The translations under genes and the position numbers were made by a program. 53,159 nt of DNA. It comes from an uncultured Bacteroidota bacterium. Its GTDB lineage: Bacteria > Bacteroidota > Bacteroidia > Chitinophagales > LD1. Of this stretch, positions 25,382 through 33,611 are shown in pieces (the stretch's first letter is position 1; every line of letters begins with the position of its first letter). The notes under the pieces were generated by a model, which worked only from the letters and a program-made list of their open reading frames with translations, was not told where the DNA came from and searched no databases. The stretch lies in NCBI GenBank assembly GCA_903861145.1, contig CAIOTH010000140.1, positions 1-53,159 of the forward strand, written 5' to 3'.

Positions 25382-26256
25382 CTTAATACTTTAATCTCTC
25401 TATCGGGATAATCTGAAATCAAGCCATCAACGCCCATTTCTTTCAATTCAACCATTTTCTTTTCGTCGTTTACCGTCCACGGCAGCACTTTAATGTGCAA
25501 ACGATGACAGGCGCGAATCAGCTTTTTGTTCACCAACATATAATTGGGACTATAAATAGTAGGATTAAATCCCAGCTCTTTAAGGTTGCCCTTCAGGCCT
25601 TTTAGATTTTCGACTAACAAGGCAGTTGTAATGGTTGGGTCAATTTTATGCATCTCCTGCAAAGTACGCGGGTCGAATGACTGAATGATGCATTTATTAA
25701 TTACACCTTTTTGTTTAATGAGGTCGTAAACCATTTTGGCGAATACTGCGGGTTTAGGGTGATTGATATCATCGCCGGCAACAGTAGATTTGGTTTCGAT
25801 ATTATACATTACCGGTGGCAGGTTATGCGTCTTTATATATTTTTCAACGGTGTCGATTACCTCGCTCAACAGGGGTTTTACCGTAGCTACCTTTTGCTGT
25901 TCCGGAAATTTAGCATTGCCTCTTATACCGCAATCAAATTTCTTTATTTCATCGTACGTAAGTGTGTAAATTTTGTATTTGCTTTCGTCGGCAGCCTCAA
26001 CCGGTTTACCATCGGGGGAGGTACAAATGTTGGCACCCATAAAAGCATCGTGCGAAACAACTATTTTACCATCCTTACTTATCTGCATGTCCATTTCAAG
26101 GGTATTCACCCCCAATTTTACCGCATGGATAAAAGCAACGATGGTATTTTCGGGATAAAGACCCCTGCAGCCCCTATGGCCTTCAATATCGAAAGTGGAT
26201 TGGCTGAATAAAGAAGATGAAACGACAGCCATTAATAGTAATAACTTAATTTTCAT
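25378..26256 (-). CDS. Glycerophosphodiester phosphodiesterase
   Basis: Product of 292 residues with a signal peptide (MKIKLLLLMAVVSSSLFS). The GDPD TIM-barrel signature is complete: GHRGCRGLYPENTIVAFIHA (first His, Arg and Glu-Asn), LEMDMQISKDGKIVVSHD (Glu and Asp metal ligands, second His), YNIETKS (Glu), and DGLISDYPD near the end. It hydrolyses glycerophosphodiesters to glycerol-3-phosphate plus alcohol, in the periplasm. First gene of a two-gene operon with the GH20 hexosaminidase. Confidence 0.92.
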   Translation of the reverse strand: MKIKLLLLMAVVSSSLFSQSTFDIEGHRGCRGLYPENTIVAFIHAVKLGVNTLEMDMQISKDGKIVVSHDAFMGANICTSPDGKPVEAADESKYKIYTLTYDEIKKFDCGIRGNAKFPEQQKVATVKPLLSEVIDTVEKYIKTHNLPPVMYNIETKSTVAGDDINHPKPAVFAKMVYDLIKQKGVINKCIIQSFDPRTLQEMHKIDPTITTALLVENLKGLKGNLKELGFNPTIYSPNYMLVNKKLIRACHRLHIKVLPWTVNDEKKMVELKEMGVDGLISDYPDREIKVLR

Positions 26257-26337
26257 TGAAGCGCATTAATTTAAGATGAACCTGCAAACTGCCACCGAGT
26301 GTACGACAATTTTGACAAATATCTGAAAAAAGTATTT

Positions 26338-26357
26338 TGCACAGAGGCACGGAGTTT
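26338..26357. repeat. Possible CACAGAGGCACGGAG-type intergenic repeat word
   Basis: The word GCACAGAGGCACGGAG between two minus-strand genes resembles the CACAAAG/CACAGAG families of dispersed intergenic words common in this phylum. Single copy in the window, so weak. Confidence 0.3.
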
Positions 26358-26384
26358 AACAGCCGAGAAATACATTGATTAATG

Positions 26385-27401
26385 CTAAGCAGCTTTTCTT
26401 TGGCGACGTGGAGTGTGAGGCGCATGCAGTATGGCTTCAACTATTTTTTCCAAATCATCTTCAAATTTTATTTGCACCGTATTAGGATTATCGAGCCAAA
26501 CTTTTATTTCTACGGCATCTAACTCGGTAGATGTTTTAACGCCCATGCCTGCTAATATTTTAGCATTGCAAATTTGCTCGCTTTGCTTTTTTAGAGGGAT
26601 AACAAAAAGCTTTTTACCCAAATACAATGCTTCGGATATAGTTTGGAAGCCACCGGCAGTTATTACACCCGAACAGTTTGCCATATCCAGGATAAACGAG
26701 TTGTTATTTAACGGCTTTATTTCGCAATTATTTAAGGCATAACTCTTTTCGGATGTTTTTGAGTAAATAATGAACTTATGATTAGCGAATTGCGGTTTTG
26801 AGAAACACTGCATCAATTCCTCATCGGTAAATGAGTTGAGGTATACAAGCGTGAAATTTTTATCGCCCGGTATAGCGTTTCGTATTTCGTTACGTATAAC
26901 GGGGTAATAAACAAAGTCATCGTATTTTTTAAAGTGCATGGCAATTTTATTGCGTGCCGGGCACATAACGTTTGCGAAAAATTTATTGGCAAAGTTGCCC
27001 TTGGTTTTAGGGAAATTATGTGACGTAACAGCATACATGTTTCCAATACCCACGCGTTTAACCCCGGCCAACATAGCACCCCATAAAGTAATAGGCTCAA
27101 AGTCGGAAATAATTAAGTCGTATTTTTTAAAAGGTACTTTCATCAATGCAATCATTACCGATAAAAAACTGGCTTTGCCAATGGATTTAAGCACGGAAAT
27201 TTTGCCCTTTTTGCCGTAATAAAAGCTAAACCCCTTGTACTCGTAATTTACTTCGAACGGAAGGCCTATTTGCGCCTTGCCGCCGCTTATAAGCACATCC
27301 AGTTGCTCTACATCCGGATGTTGCTTTAACAGCTTGTAAATCTCGGTTGAGCGGCTAATGTGCCCGTTACCTGTTGCCTGAATTCCAAATAGAATTTTCA
27401 T
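26385..27401 (-). CDS. GT-B glycosyltransferase, MurG-like family
   Basis: Product of 338 residues. The N-terminus MKILFGIQATGNGHISRS is the glycine-rich entry of GT-B enzymes of the MurG/GT28-like kind (Glyco_trans_1_3 type). The acceptor half has DLIISDFEPITLWGAMLAGVKRVGIGN; the donor half has CSGVITAGGFQTISEALYLGKKLFVIPLKKQSEQICNAKILAGMG, the GT28 nucleotide-sugar site in which GGFQTISEAL replaces the usual GGxxSxxE. No membrane helix. The tail (RRQRKAA) is basic, suiting peripheral membrane attachment. Donor and acceptor cannot be read. It follows the LpxH-like gene by 130 bases on the same strand, so a lipid or envelope glycan is the likely target (inference). Confidence 0.8.
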   Translation of the reverse strand: MKILFGIQATGNGHISRSTEIYKLLKQHPDVEQLDVLISGGKAQIGLPFEVNYEYKGFSFYYGKKGKISVLKSIGKASFLSVMIALMKVPFKKYDLIISDFEPITLWGAMLAGVKRVGIGNMYAVTSHNFPKTKGNFANKFFANVMCPARNKIAMHFKKYDDFVYYPVIRNEIRNAIPGDKNFTLVYLNSFTDEELMQCFSKPQFANHKFIIYSKTSEKSYALNNCEIKPLNNNSFILDMANCSGVITAGGFQTISEALYLGKKLFVIPLKKQSEQICNAKILAGMGVKTSTELDAVEIKVWLDNPNTVQIKFEDDLEKIVEAILHAPHTPRRQRKAA

Positions 27402-27531
27402 GCTTATGGTTTTAGATTAAACGAATAAATGATGTATACATATCTGTTTTGAATAAACAGATGGAATGAAGGGTCGGTAATGAGGGCCTTTCCGTAGAAA
27501 AACCGTGTTGAAGTGCTATGTGGCTTTTGCT

Positions 27532-28407
27532 TCAAGCTGAGATTTTTCCGGTTGGTGATGGAAAAGGAGGTGCCACTTTTCGGTGCTTTTCAAAGGCATC
27601 CTGCATAGCAATAAGGTCGGGCGAAAGTTTACGGACAATAGTTTCCTCATCTTTCTCCCCATCTAAACCAAGATCTTTATAATAAACCAGGTTCCATTGG
27701 TCGGTATATTCCAACGATGTGAGGTTCTCTATCCAATCGCCCGAATTGAGATATTGCACCGTACCATGCTCATTGTTATAATCTTTTTGCTTGGGTTCGT
27801 GTATATGCCCGCATATCACATAATCGTACCGGTTTTCGATGGCAATATCTGCAGCCGTCTGTTCAAAATTGCTGATGTGTTTAACGGCAGCTTTAACACT
27901 GTCTTTAACTCTTTTAGAGAGGGATATTTTTTCGCGGCCTATTTTATTGAGCAATACGTTTACTGCGCGGTTAATCAGTATCAACATATCGTAGCCGGCG
28001 CCACCAATTTTTGCCAACCACTTTGAATGGCGCATGGTAATATCAAAAACATCGCCGTGAAAAAACCAATGTTTTTCGCCATCAATACTTAACACCAATT
28101 TATCTTCAAGGTGAAGATTATCTAATCTAAAACCAGTGAATTTTCGTAGCATTTCATCGTGATTACCGGTTAGGTAATAAACCTGAGTGCCATGCATCAT
28201 CATTTTAATAACACGTTGTAAAACGCGCCAGTGTGCATCGGGAAAATAAAATTTGCTGAGTTGCCAGATGTCGATAAAGTCGCCGTTGATGACCAGTATT
28301 TCGGGGTCGATACTTTTAAGGTACCGGTTCAATTCTTCGGCGTGGCAGCCGTAAGTACCAAGATGAACGTCTGAAATTACTGCTACTTTAACTTTTCGCT
28401 TTTCCAT
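27532..28407 (-). CDS. LpxH-like UDP-2,3-diacylglucosamine diphosphatase family metallophosphoesterase
   Basis: Product of 291 residues. All metallophosphoesterase blocks are present: AVISDVHLGTYG (DxH), VINGDFIDIW (GDxxD), YYLTGNHDEMLRK (GNHD), FFHGDVFD (HGD) and VICGHIHEPKQ (GHxH). The DIWQLSKFYFPDAHWRVLQRVIKMM insert is that of the LpxH-type family of Bacteroidota (COG2908). LpxH releases UMP from UDP-2,3-diacylglucosamine in lipid A synthesis; at 291 residues this protein is longer than the ~240-residue enterobacterial enzyme and may be a paralogue with another phospho-substrate. A good promoter box lies at 28423-28430. Followed by a glycosyltransferase gene. Confidence 0.8.
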   Translation of the reverse strand: MEKRKVKVAVISDVHLGTYGCHAEELNRYLKSIDPEILVINGDFIDIWQLSKFYFPDAHWRVLQRVIKMMMHGTQVYYLTGNHDEMLRKFTGFRLDNLHLEDKLVLSIDGEKHWFFHGDVFDITMRHSKWLAKIGGAGYDMLILINRAVNVLLNKIGREKISLSKRVKDSVKAAVKHISNFEQTAADIAIENRYDYVICGHIHEPKQKDYNNEHGTVQYLNSGDWIENLTSLEYTDQWNLVYYKDLGLDGEKDEETIVRKLSPDLIAMQDAFEKHRKVAPPFPSPTGKISA

Positions 28408-28422
28408 CTTAAAGTGGTTTCA

Positions 28423-28430
28423 CAAAAGTA
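28423..28430 (-). promoter_or_regulatory. -7 box of the LpxH-like gene
   Basis: Reads TACTTTTG on the minus strand, a perfect TAnnTTTG, 15 bases upstream of the ATG. No exact TTTG at -33. Confidence 0.55.
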
Positions 28431-28639
28431 TTACCGACATGTCATGCCAAGATGTTCAGGCAATTAACGTTTAGTGAATGCTGTGTTTTGAAATTGTAAA
28501 GAATCGATTTTTAGTGTAGTGCTTAATGGATTACTAACAATTTAGCCTGAAACCAGCATACGTTAATTTACCGAAGCTTAACACAGGTTTTATAATACAA
28601 TAAGAATGAGGGTATTGCTTTGTATGACTAACGAGAAAA

Positions 28640-29041
28640 ATGAGAAATAAGACCTATATCCTGTTTGTGTGCCATGATAACGCTATGTACAGCCAAATGG
28701 CAGAAGCGATGGTTAAGTTATACCGCGATGATGAAATATGCGCCTTTAGTGCAGGGCTTGAACCTGCCAGGAAATTAGATGCCAAAGCGATTGCATTTAT
28801 GGACCGGTTGGGTTATCACGACATGGGGATGCATACTACCAAATCGGTTAATGATGTGCCCGACTTTAACTACGATTTTGTGATTACGATTGGCGTGCCT
28901 GCTTATGTGCCCGTATCGGCAGATAAAAGGCTTGAATGGCGTTTTGGAGATATTGAAGATCCCGATGATGTGCAGTTATTGAGATTGAGAGATAAACTAC
29001 TGAACAAGGTATTAAACCTGGTTATATCGGTAGCTGTATAA
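28640..29041 (+). CDS. Low-molecular-weight phosphatase/ArsC-fold protein with altered P-loop
   Basis: Product of 133 residues, usual length for the LMW tyrosine phosphatase/thioredoxin-dependent arsenate reductase fold. ILFVCHDNAMYSQMAEAMVK aligns with FVCxGNxxRSQMAEA, and AFSAGLEPARKLDAKAIAFMDRLGYHD with FSAGxxPxxxxxPxAIxxMxExGID; DVPDFNYDFVITIG and DIEDPDD (general-acid Asp region) also fit. The P-loop should be CX5R; here Cys11 is kept but the Arg position is Tyr17 (CHDNAMYS). Without that Arg, phosphate or arsenate binding is unlikely to be normal, so it may be a binding protein or have shifted chemistry. Single plus gene ending at a bidirectional terminator. Confidence 0.78.
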   Translation: MRNKTYILFVCHDNAMYSQMAEAMVKLYRDDEICAFSAGLEPARKLDAKAIAFMDRLGYHDMGMHTTKSVNDVPDFNYDFVITIGVPAYVPVSADKRLEWRFGDIEDPDDVQLLRLRDKLLNKVLNLVISVAV

Positions 29042-29060
29042 AGCCAATGTTGAAGAAAAC

Positions 29061-29095
29061 AAAAGAGGCCAACCTAATACCGGTTGGCCTCTTTT
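29061..29095. terminator. Bidirectional terminator between convergent genes
   Basis: 14-bp perfect arms, AAAAGAGGCCAACC (29061-29074) and its complement (29082-29095), then TGTTTTT. It serves the phosphatase-like gene on the plus strand and the glutathione peroxidase on the minus strand. Confidence 0.9.
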
Positions 29096-29118
29096 GTTTT
29101 TATAGAATGACAATTTCC

Positions 29119-29667
29119 TTATTTCTGTGCCAGTGCTTTTTCAACGGCAGCTACAACATCAGCTTCGCTAACTTTTTTCTTTGGAGAAATTGAGGTGATG
29201 ACGTTACCATCTTTGCCTATCAGGAACTTTTGAAAATTCCATTTTACCTCCGCATCTATTACACCGTTTTGTGTTTTTTGAGTCAGATATGTATACAGAG
29301 GTGCTATTTCATCTCCCTTAACATGTATTTTTGAAAACATAGGAAATTTAACGGCATATTTTGAGGTGCAAAATTGCTTTATCTCACTATTACTGTTTGG
29401 TTCCTGGCCCATAAAATCATTAGCGGGAAAACCCAACACTACCAAGCCTTTGTCTTTGTACTTTTCATACATGGCTTCAATATCACTGTATTGAGGGGTG
29501 TTGCCACAAAGGCTTGCAACATTTACAATTAACAACACTTTGCCTTTGTATTGGCTAAGAGATACATCTTTATCGTCGATATCCTTAACGGTAAAATCGT
29601 AAACCGTTTTAAAAGGGGCAACTGCAACCGAAATTATAGTAAGCAACGTGACCAATAATGCCTTCAT
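29119..29667 (-). CDS. Glutathione peroxidase-family (thiol) peroxidase, exported
   Basis: Product of 182 residues: a signal peptide or N-terminal anchor (1-20) and a full GPx domain. The peroxidatic Cys54 is in NVASLCGNTPQY; the second motif reads FPANDF (80-85), so the usual catalytic Gln is Asp84; WNFQKFL (143-149) supplies the Trp and Asn of the tetrad. Cys100 in IKQFCTSKYAVKFPMFSK sits where thioredoxin-dependent GPx enzymes have their resolving Cys, so thioredoxin-like reduction in the periplasm is more likely than glutathione. It detoxifies hydrogen or lipid peroxides. Single gene with a terminator at 29061-29095. Confidence 0.88.
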   Translation of the reverse strand: MKALLVTLLTIISVAVAPFKTVYDFTVKDIDDKDVSLSQYKGKVLLIVNVASLCGNTPQYSDIEAMYEKYKDKGLVVLGFPANDFMGQEPNSNSEIKQFCTSKYAVKFPMFSKIHVKGDEIAPLYTYLTQKTQNGVIDAEVKWNFQKFLIGKDGNVITSISPKKKVSEADVVAAVEKALAQK

Positions 29668-29739
29668 AGTTTTATTGTTTTTTGTTTAAACAAATGTGGG
29701 CATTTAAAGTTTATTACCCACTAACATTAACATTCGTTT

Positions 29740-32700
29740 TTAGAAAGTAATTTGTGCTTTAAAGTAAACCTGGGTACCCATAACCGGTGCGCCCGGGAAT
29801 GAACTCCATTGGTAGTTGGTAAGGTTATTAACGTTAACCGACACCATCATCTTTTTGTACCATTTTAAACGGTAGCTTAACTTAGCATCTAAAATATAAC
29901 ATGGGCTTACATGGCCTACATATACCGATGACGCAGCATCATATGCCATTTGCGAGCGGAAAGACAGGCCGTATCCCAAGCCTATTTTCTTTAGGTTATG
30001 GTCGAAGGTTACGGAGCCTTTAACTTTAGGGGCATTAAGCGAAACACTTTGACCGGTTGAAAGGGTAAACTGGTCTTTATCAACCCAGCTTAAACTACCG
30101 CCAACCATAATACTGTGCCTGGTATCTTCATACGCATTATACTGTGCTCCGAAATCAATTCCGAATACATCAAGCCTGCCAAGGTTTTCGTAAGTAAGAA
30201 TGTAATCGGAATTTACATATTTAGAGTTAGGTGTAATTGCGCCGATAGGAAGCTGTGATAAAAGGACGGTTAACTCATCCCAAACGCTGCCGTGTATAGA
30301 AGGCGTGATGGACGGATTTTGCAGGCTAGGCTGTCCATCTAATGCCGATAGCAACAGGTTATTTAGTGCCCCGCCATTTTTGTACAAATTACGGTATAGC
30401 TGGCCCGACCAGTTATCGGGGCCAAGGTATGATGCCGCGTTAAGAGCCACTGCCTCCGAACCCGGAGTAAGTGCGCTAACGTAGTTGTTGATACGGGTCC
30501 AATATCCATCAACCTGGATTGAGAGTTTGCGGAAAAGGAAACCTTTGTAACCTAACTCGACAGTTTGTGTGTATTGGTTATTGATCCTCTTTAGGTTCGA
30601 AACTTTAGTTGGGTCAGGAATTAAGCTGGCCTGGTAGTTATTGGTAGCACCAAACGTATTTAAATTAAGGCCAACCAGCGAGGCATGAGATACTGTACCT
30701 GTGGTTCCCCTGATGCTATCCAATATCCCGTCGCGTACGATGCTGGTTGCCAGTGTAACGTTATTGCCCAGAGCACCGGCAAAGTTTTTAATCATGAAAT
30801 TCATGATAGAATCCATTTGGCTAACATTGCCGCCGGTGCTATTATAATTTACCCAGCTACCGGTGCCACCCCATGGGGCAGTTTTGTATTGAATGTTTCC
30901 ATTGGGATCGTACGAATAATTGTATCCGTAAGGATTACCAATACCACGGGCATACATACCGTTTGGTAATTGAGTTTGTGCAAGGTCAAGAAACTGATCG
31001 AGCGTGTTAGGTGCATCGAAAGCACGGTTGTAAGTAAGGCGTATATCCTGGTTATCGGCTACCTTAAATACGATTGCTGCGCGTGGACTGGCTGCTACGT
31101 TTTGAATAATGCTGTTGTAATCGGCACGGAAGGCCGCAACCAGTTTAAGCCACTTTAACGGCTCATAATCGCCTTGTATATAAATACCGGCCATGTTAAC
31201 GTAGTCAACCGGTTCGAAAAGACCGTTGATGGTACCTTCGGTATTAGGCCTTACAAATTGGGCATCGGCGCCGTACACAAAGTTAAGTTTGCTGATAGGG
31301 CTCCACGAATGTTGCAATTGCAATACGTGCAGCTTTGATTTGTCGACCAGCAACTGAACGGCATATGGATATGCACCTCTTGAAGAAGCAGAAAGTTGAG
31401 GTATAAGATATGTATTACCTGCATCGCTTGAGTTAATGAAATACTGAATAAACAATCTCTTCCACTTAAACTTAGCTTGGAGATACCAATACATCCATCC
31501 ATTATTATCTCCACCGGCAACACCGGCACCTAAACCTGTTAACTCGATATTGTGAGAGCTGGATATACCGCCATTAATAGTAATGGTAATATCTTTTGTA
31601 GGATGGATATCGAAACGGGCATCGGCATTCCATTTACGGATGAAAAAGTCTTTTTTAAATACACGGGTATCTAACTTTGCAGAGTCGAGAACAGTTTGGC
31701 CCTGGTTGTTAACGTGAGAGTATTTTTGCAATGTATCCGGCGTAAAAGTATTTCCGTTGTGCACACTACCAAAAACCATGGTATCGCCGGTATAAGGTTC
31801 GCGCGAGTCGTAGTTTGGATAATCCTGGCCTTGAAAATATCCGCCCGAAATTTTGTAGCCGAATTTGCCATTCTTAGTCCTGCCTGAATGCCTGAATTCA
31901 GGATTGATAATATTTCCGCCAAGCAACTTACCGCCATTATCTTGTCGCTGGGTTGACATACCACCGATTGCGTTAGGCAGCAAGGTATTGCCCATAACGA
32001 TAAAACCTGAAGTCATAGCAACGGTGGTTTCGAATTGGTCTTTCTGCTCAAGTGGGTCGCGGGTGGTTATTGCTACAACGCCACTTGAGGCGTTAGGGCC
32101 GTAAAGCGCTGAGGCCGGACCACGGATTACTTCAATTTTTTCATAATCGAGTGAACTGGTTGGAACCAACTGGTAAGCATTAACGCGCAATGATGGCACA
32201 GAGCCAATTCTATCATCAACTACGTTTAATACCGAGCCCGAAAAGATATCGTTAAACCCACGCACTACTACGTTGCTTGAAATTAAACCTGTGCGCATAA
32301 TATCTACGCCAGCAGTTCCTTTTAATTCATCAACGGGTGTGGTTACTACGTTGGTTTCGAGCTTATCTCGGCCAATAACGGTTATAGAAGCGGGCGCATC
32401 TAACAATTTTTCTTTGCGTTTTGAAACCGAAACAACTACCTGGTTAAGCGAAATATCGCTGGAGGCCATGTTTACGCTTAATGAGATATTGCCGCTGGCA
32501 GTATTAATGGGATACTCTTTACTGTCGTAACCGACATAACTAACCACAACAGCTTTTGCATCTTTAGGTACCCGTAACGAAAAGCTACCATCGGCATCGG
32601 TAGAGGTGCCGAGGGTGGTTCCTTTAACAACAACAGTAGCACCGGGAAGCGGTTGTTTTTGGTCGTCGCGGATGATACCGGAAACGGTTACGCTATCCTG

Positions 32701-32760
32701 CGCAAAAATAAAGGCGCTAACGAAAATGAAAATGGCTGTGAGTAGAGTTTTTTGCTTCAT
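29740..32760 (-). CDS. TonB-dependent receptor with carboxypeptidase-regulatory N-terminal domain
   Basis: Product of 1006 residues. Signal peptide (MKQKTLLTAIFIFVSAFIFAQ); CarboxypepD_reg-like domain at about 23-110 (VSGIIRDDQKQPLPGATVVVKGTTLGTSTDADGSFSL); plug at about 125-245 (APASITVIGRDKLE; NVVVRGFNDIFSG; DYEKIEVIRGPASALYGPNASSGVVAITTRDP); 22-strand barrel to the end, closing with an aromatic C-terminus (YFKAQITF). It takes up a ligand across the outer membrane using TonB energy. There is no SusD partner, so it is not a polysaccharide SusCD pair; substrate (siderophore, cobalamin or other) is unknown. Single gene with a -7 box at 32789-32797. Confidence 0.93.
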   Translation of the reverse strand: MKQKTLLTAIFIFVSAFIFAQDSVTVSGIIRDDQKQPLPGATVVVKGTTLGTSTDADGSFSLRVPKDAKAVVVSYVGYDSKEYPINTASGNISLSVNMASSDISLNQVVVSVSKRKEKLLDAPASITVIGRDKLETNVVTTPVDELKGTAGVDIMRTGLISSNVVVRGFNDIFSGSVLNVVDDRIGSVPSLRVNAYQLVPTSSLDYEKIEVIRGPASALYGPNASSGVVAITTRDPLEQKDQFETTVAMTSGFIVMGNTLLPNAIGGMSTQRQDNGGKLLGGNIINPEFRHSGRTKNGKFGYKISGGYFQGQDYPNYDSREPYTGDTMVFGSVHNGNTFTPDTLQKYSHVNNQGQTVLDSAKLDTRVFKKDFFIRKWNADARFDIHPTKDITITINGGISSSHNIELTGLGAGVAGGDNNGWMYWYLQAKFKWKRLFIQYFINSSDAGNTYLIPQLSASSRGAYPYAVQLLVDKSKLHVLQLQHSWSPISKLNFVYGADAQFVRPNTEGTINGLFEPVDYVNMAGIYIQGDYEPLKWLKLVAAFRADYNSIIQNVAASPRAAIVFKVADNQDIRLTYNRAFDAPNTLDQFLDLAQTQLPNGMYARGIGNPYGYNYSYDPNGNIQYKTAPWGGTGSWVNYNSTGGNVSQMDSIMNFMIKNFAGALGNNVTLATSIVRDGILDSIRGTTGTVSHASLVGLNLNTFGATNNYQASLIPDPTKVSNLKRINNQYTQTVELGYKGFLFRKLSIQVDGYWTRINNYVSALTPGSEAVALNAASYLGPDNWSGQLYRNLYKNGGALNNLLLSALDGQPSLQNPSITPSIHGSVWDELTVLLSQLPIGAITPNSKYVNSDYILTYENLGRLDVFGIDFGAQYNAYEDTRHSIMVGGSLSWVDKDQFTLSTGQSVSLNAPKVKGSVTFDHNLKKIGLGYGLSFRSQMAYDAASSVYVGHVSPCYILDAKLSYRLKWYKKMMVSVNVNNLTNYQWSSFPGAPVMGTQVYFKAQITF

Positions 32761-32788
32761 ACACGATTGTTTTGGGTTTGGCTGCGGG

Positions 32789-32797
32789 CGAAAGATA
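32789..32797 (-). promoter_or_regulatory. -7 box of the TonB receptor gene
   Basis: Minus strand reads TATCTTTCG followed by CCCG, the TTTCGC variant shared with the FTR1 and dihydroorotase promoters. It lies 29 bases before the ATG. Confidence 0.45.
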
Positions 32798-32848
32798 GGA
32801 AAATTTATAAACCTGTGAATTTTACGCTAAATGCAACACAAGTTTATG

Positions 32849-33535
32849 CTATACAATTAGCTCGCCATTGGCGTTGGTGGTAAGCACTTCGCTCATATAA
32901 TCGAAAAAAGGCCTGACGGCTTTGTAGGTTTTGTTTACTTCTTTTAAAAAGCCGGGTGAGGTAACTTCGGTATCGGTAAAATTGCGGCGTAAAATAAATT
33001 GTTTGTAGCGCAATAGGTCAATAGCCGGGTGTTTTATATCGAAGCCGCGGGGTGCGGTGCTTACCTTATCGCCGGTTAATGTTCCAAAATTGGATTGAAT
33101 GCCTTTTGATTTAAGCAGCTTATTCCAGCGGTCGTAGTTGTAATCTATATCTACCCTTATACGATTTAAATCAGCCGGATTAGGTGAAAAAAAGCCACAG
33201 CCAAGAAAACTACCACCAGGATTAATGTTCATGTAATAACCTCCACGCCTCAGCACCGTAGACCTTTGCAGGCTAAAAGCAAAACGCGATTTGTAAGGAG
33301 ATTTATCTTTACTAAACCTAACATCGTTATAAATGCGATACAAGCTTCGTTTACCTGAAAGGTTTTCGATATCGTCGTGTTTGTTCATTTCAACAATAAG
33401 CTCATCAACAAATGAGCTCATGTTGCTTTGAGCGTTGAGATAGGTTTGCTTGTGTGCATTAAACCAATCGCGGTTATTGTTTTTTGCGAGGTCTTTTAAA
33501 AATTTAAGGGTAGATGGGTGGATGGTTGTTGGCAT
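32849..33535 (-). CDS. DUF2461 family protein
   Basis: Product of 228 residues, normal for DUF2461 (TIGR02453). Family landmarks: FLKDLAKNNNRDWFNAHKQTY at the N-terminus, SLYRIYNDVRFSKDKSPYK (conserved Arg, Tyr, Asp, Lys), GGYYMNINPGGSFLGCGFF and PRGFDIKHPAIDLLRYKQFI. Function of the family is unknown; an enzyme is likely because of the invariant charged residues. Cytoplasmic, no signal. It lies 76 bases downstream of the alpha/beta hydrolase on the same strand, with a possible own -7 box (TATTTTTA, 33548-33555). Confidence 0.88.
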   Translation of the reverse strand: MPTTIHPSTLKFLKDLAKNNNRDWFNAHKQTYLNAQSNMSSFVDELIVEMNKHDDIENLSGKRSLYRIYNDVRFSKDKSPYKSRFAFSLQRSTVLRRGGYYMNINPGGSFLGCGFFSPNPADLNRIRVDIDYNYDRWNKLLKSKGIQSNFGTLTGDKVSTAPRGFDIKHPAIDLLRYKQFILRRNFTDTEVTSPGFLKEVNKTYKAVRPFFDYMSEVLTTNANGELIV

Positions 33536-33611
33536 AGGTGCTAGTTATAAAAATAGCCGTAAATAAAATTTAGTAGGGCTTATCGCGCCTTAGCAATCAA
33601 TCACTAACAAA

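Noticed and set aside
25711-26211. 166-codon plus-strand reading frame
   Set aside because: Lies wholly antisense to the GDPD gene, whose catalytic motifs are intact.
27442-27462. Hairpin ATCTGTTT-TGAAT-AAACAGAT between LpxH-like and glycosyltransferase genes
   Set aside because: No T run follows on the minus strand; could be an operator but nothing else supports it.
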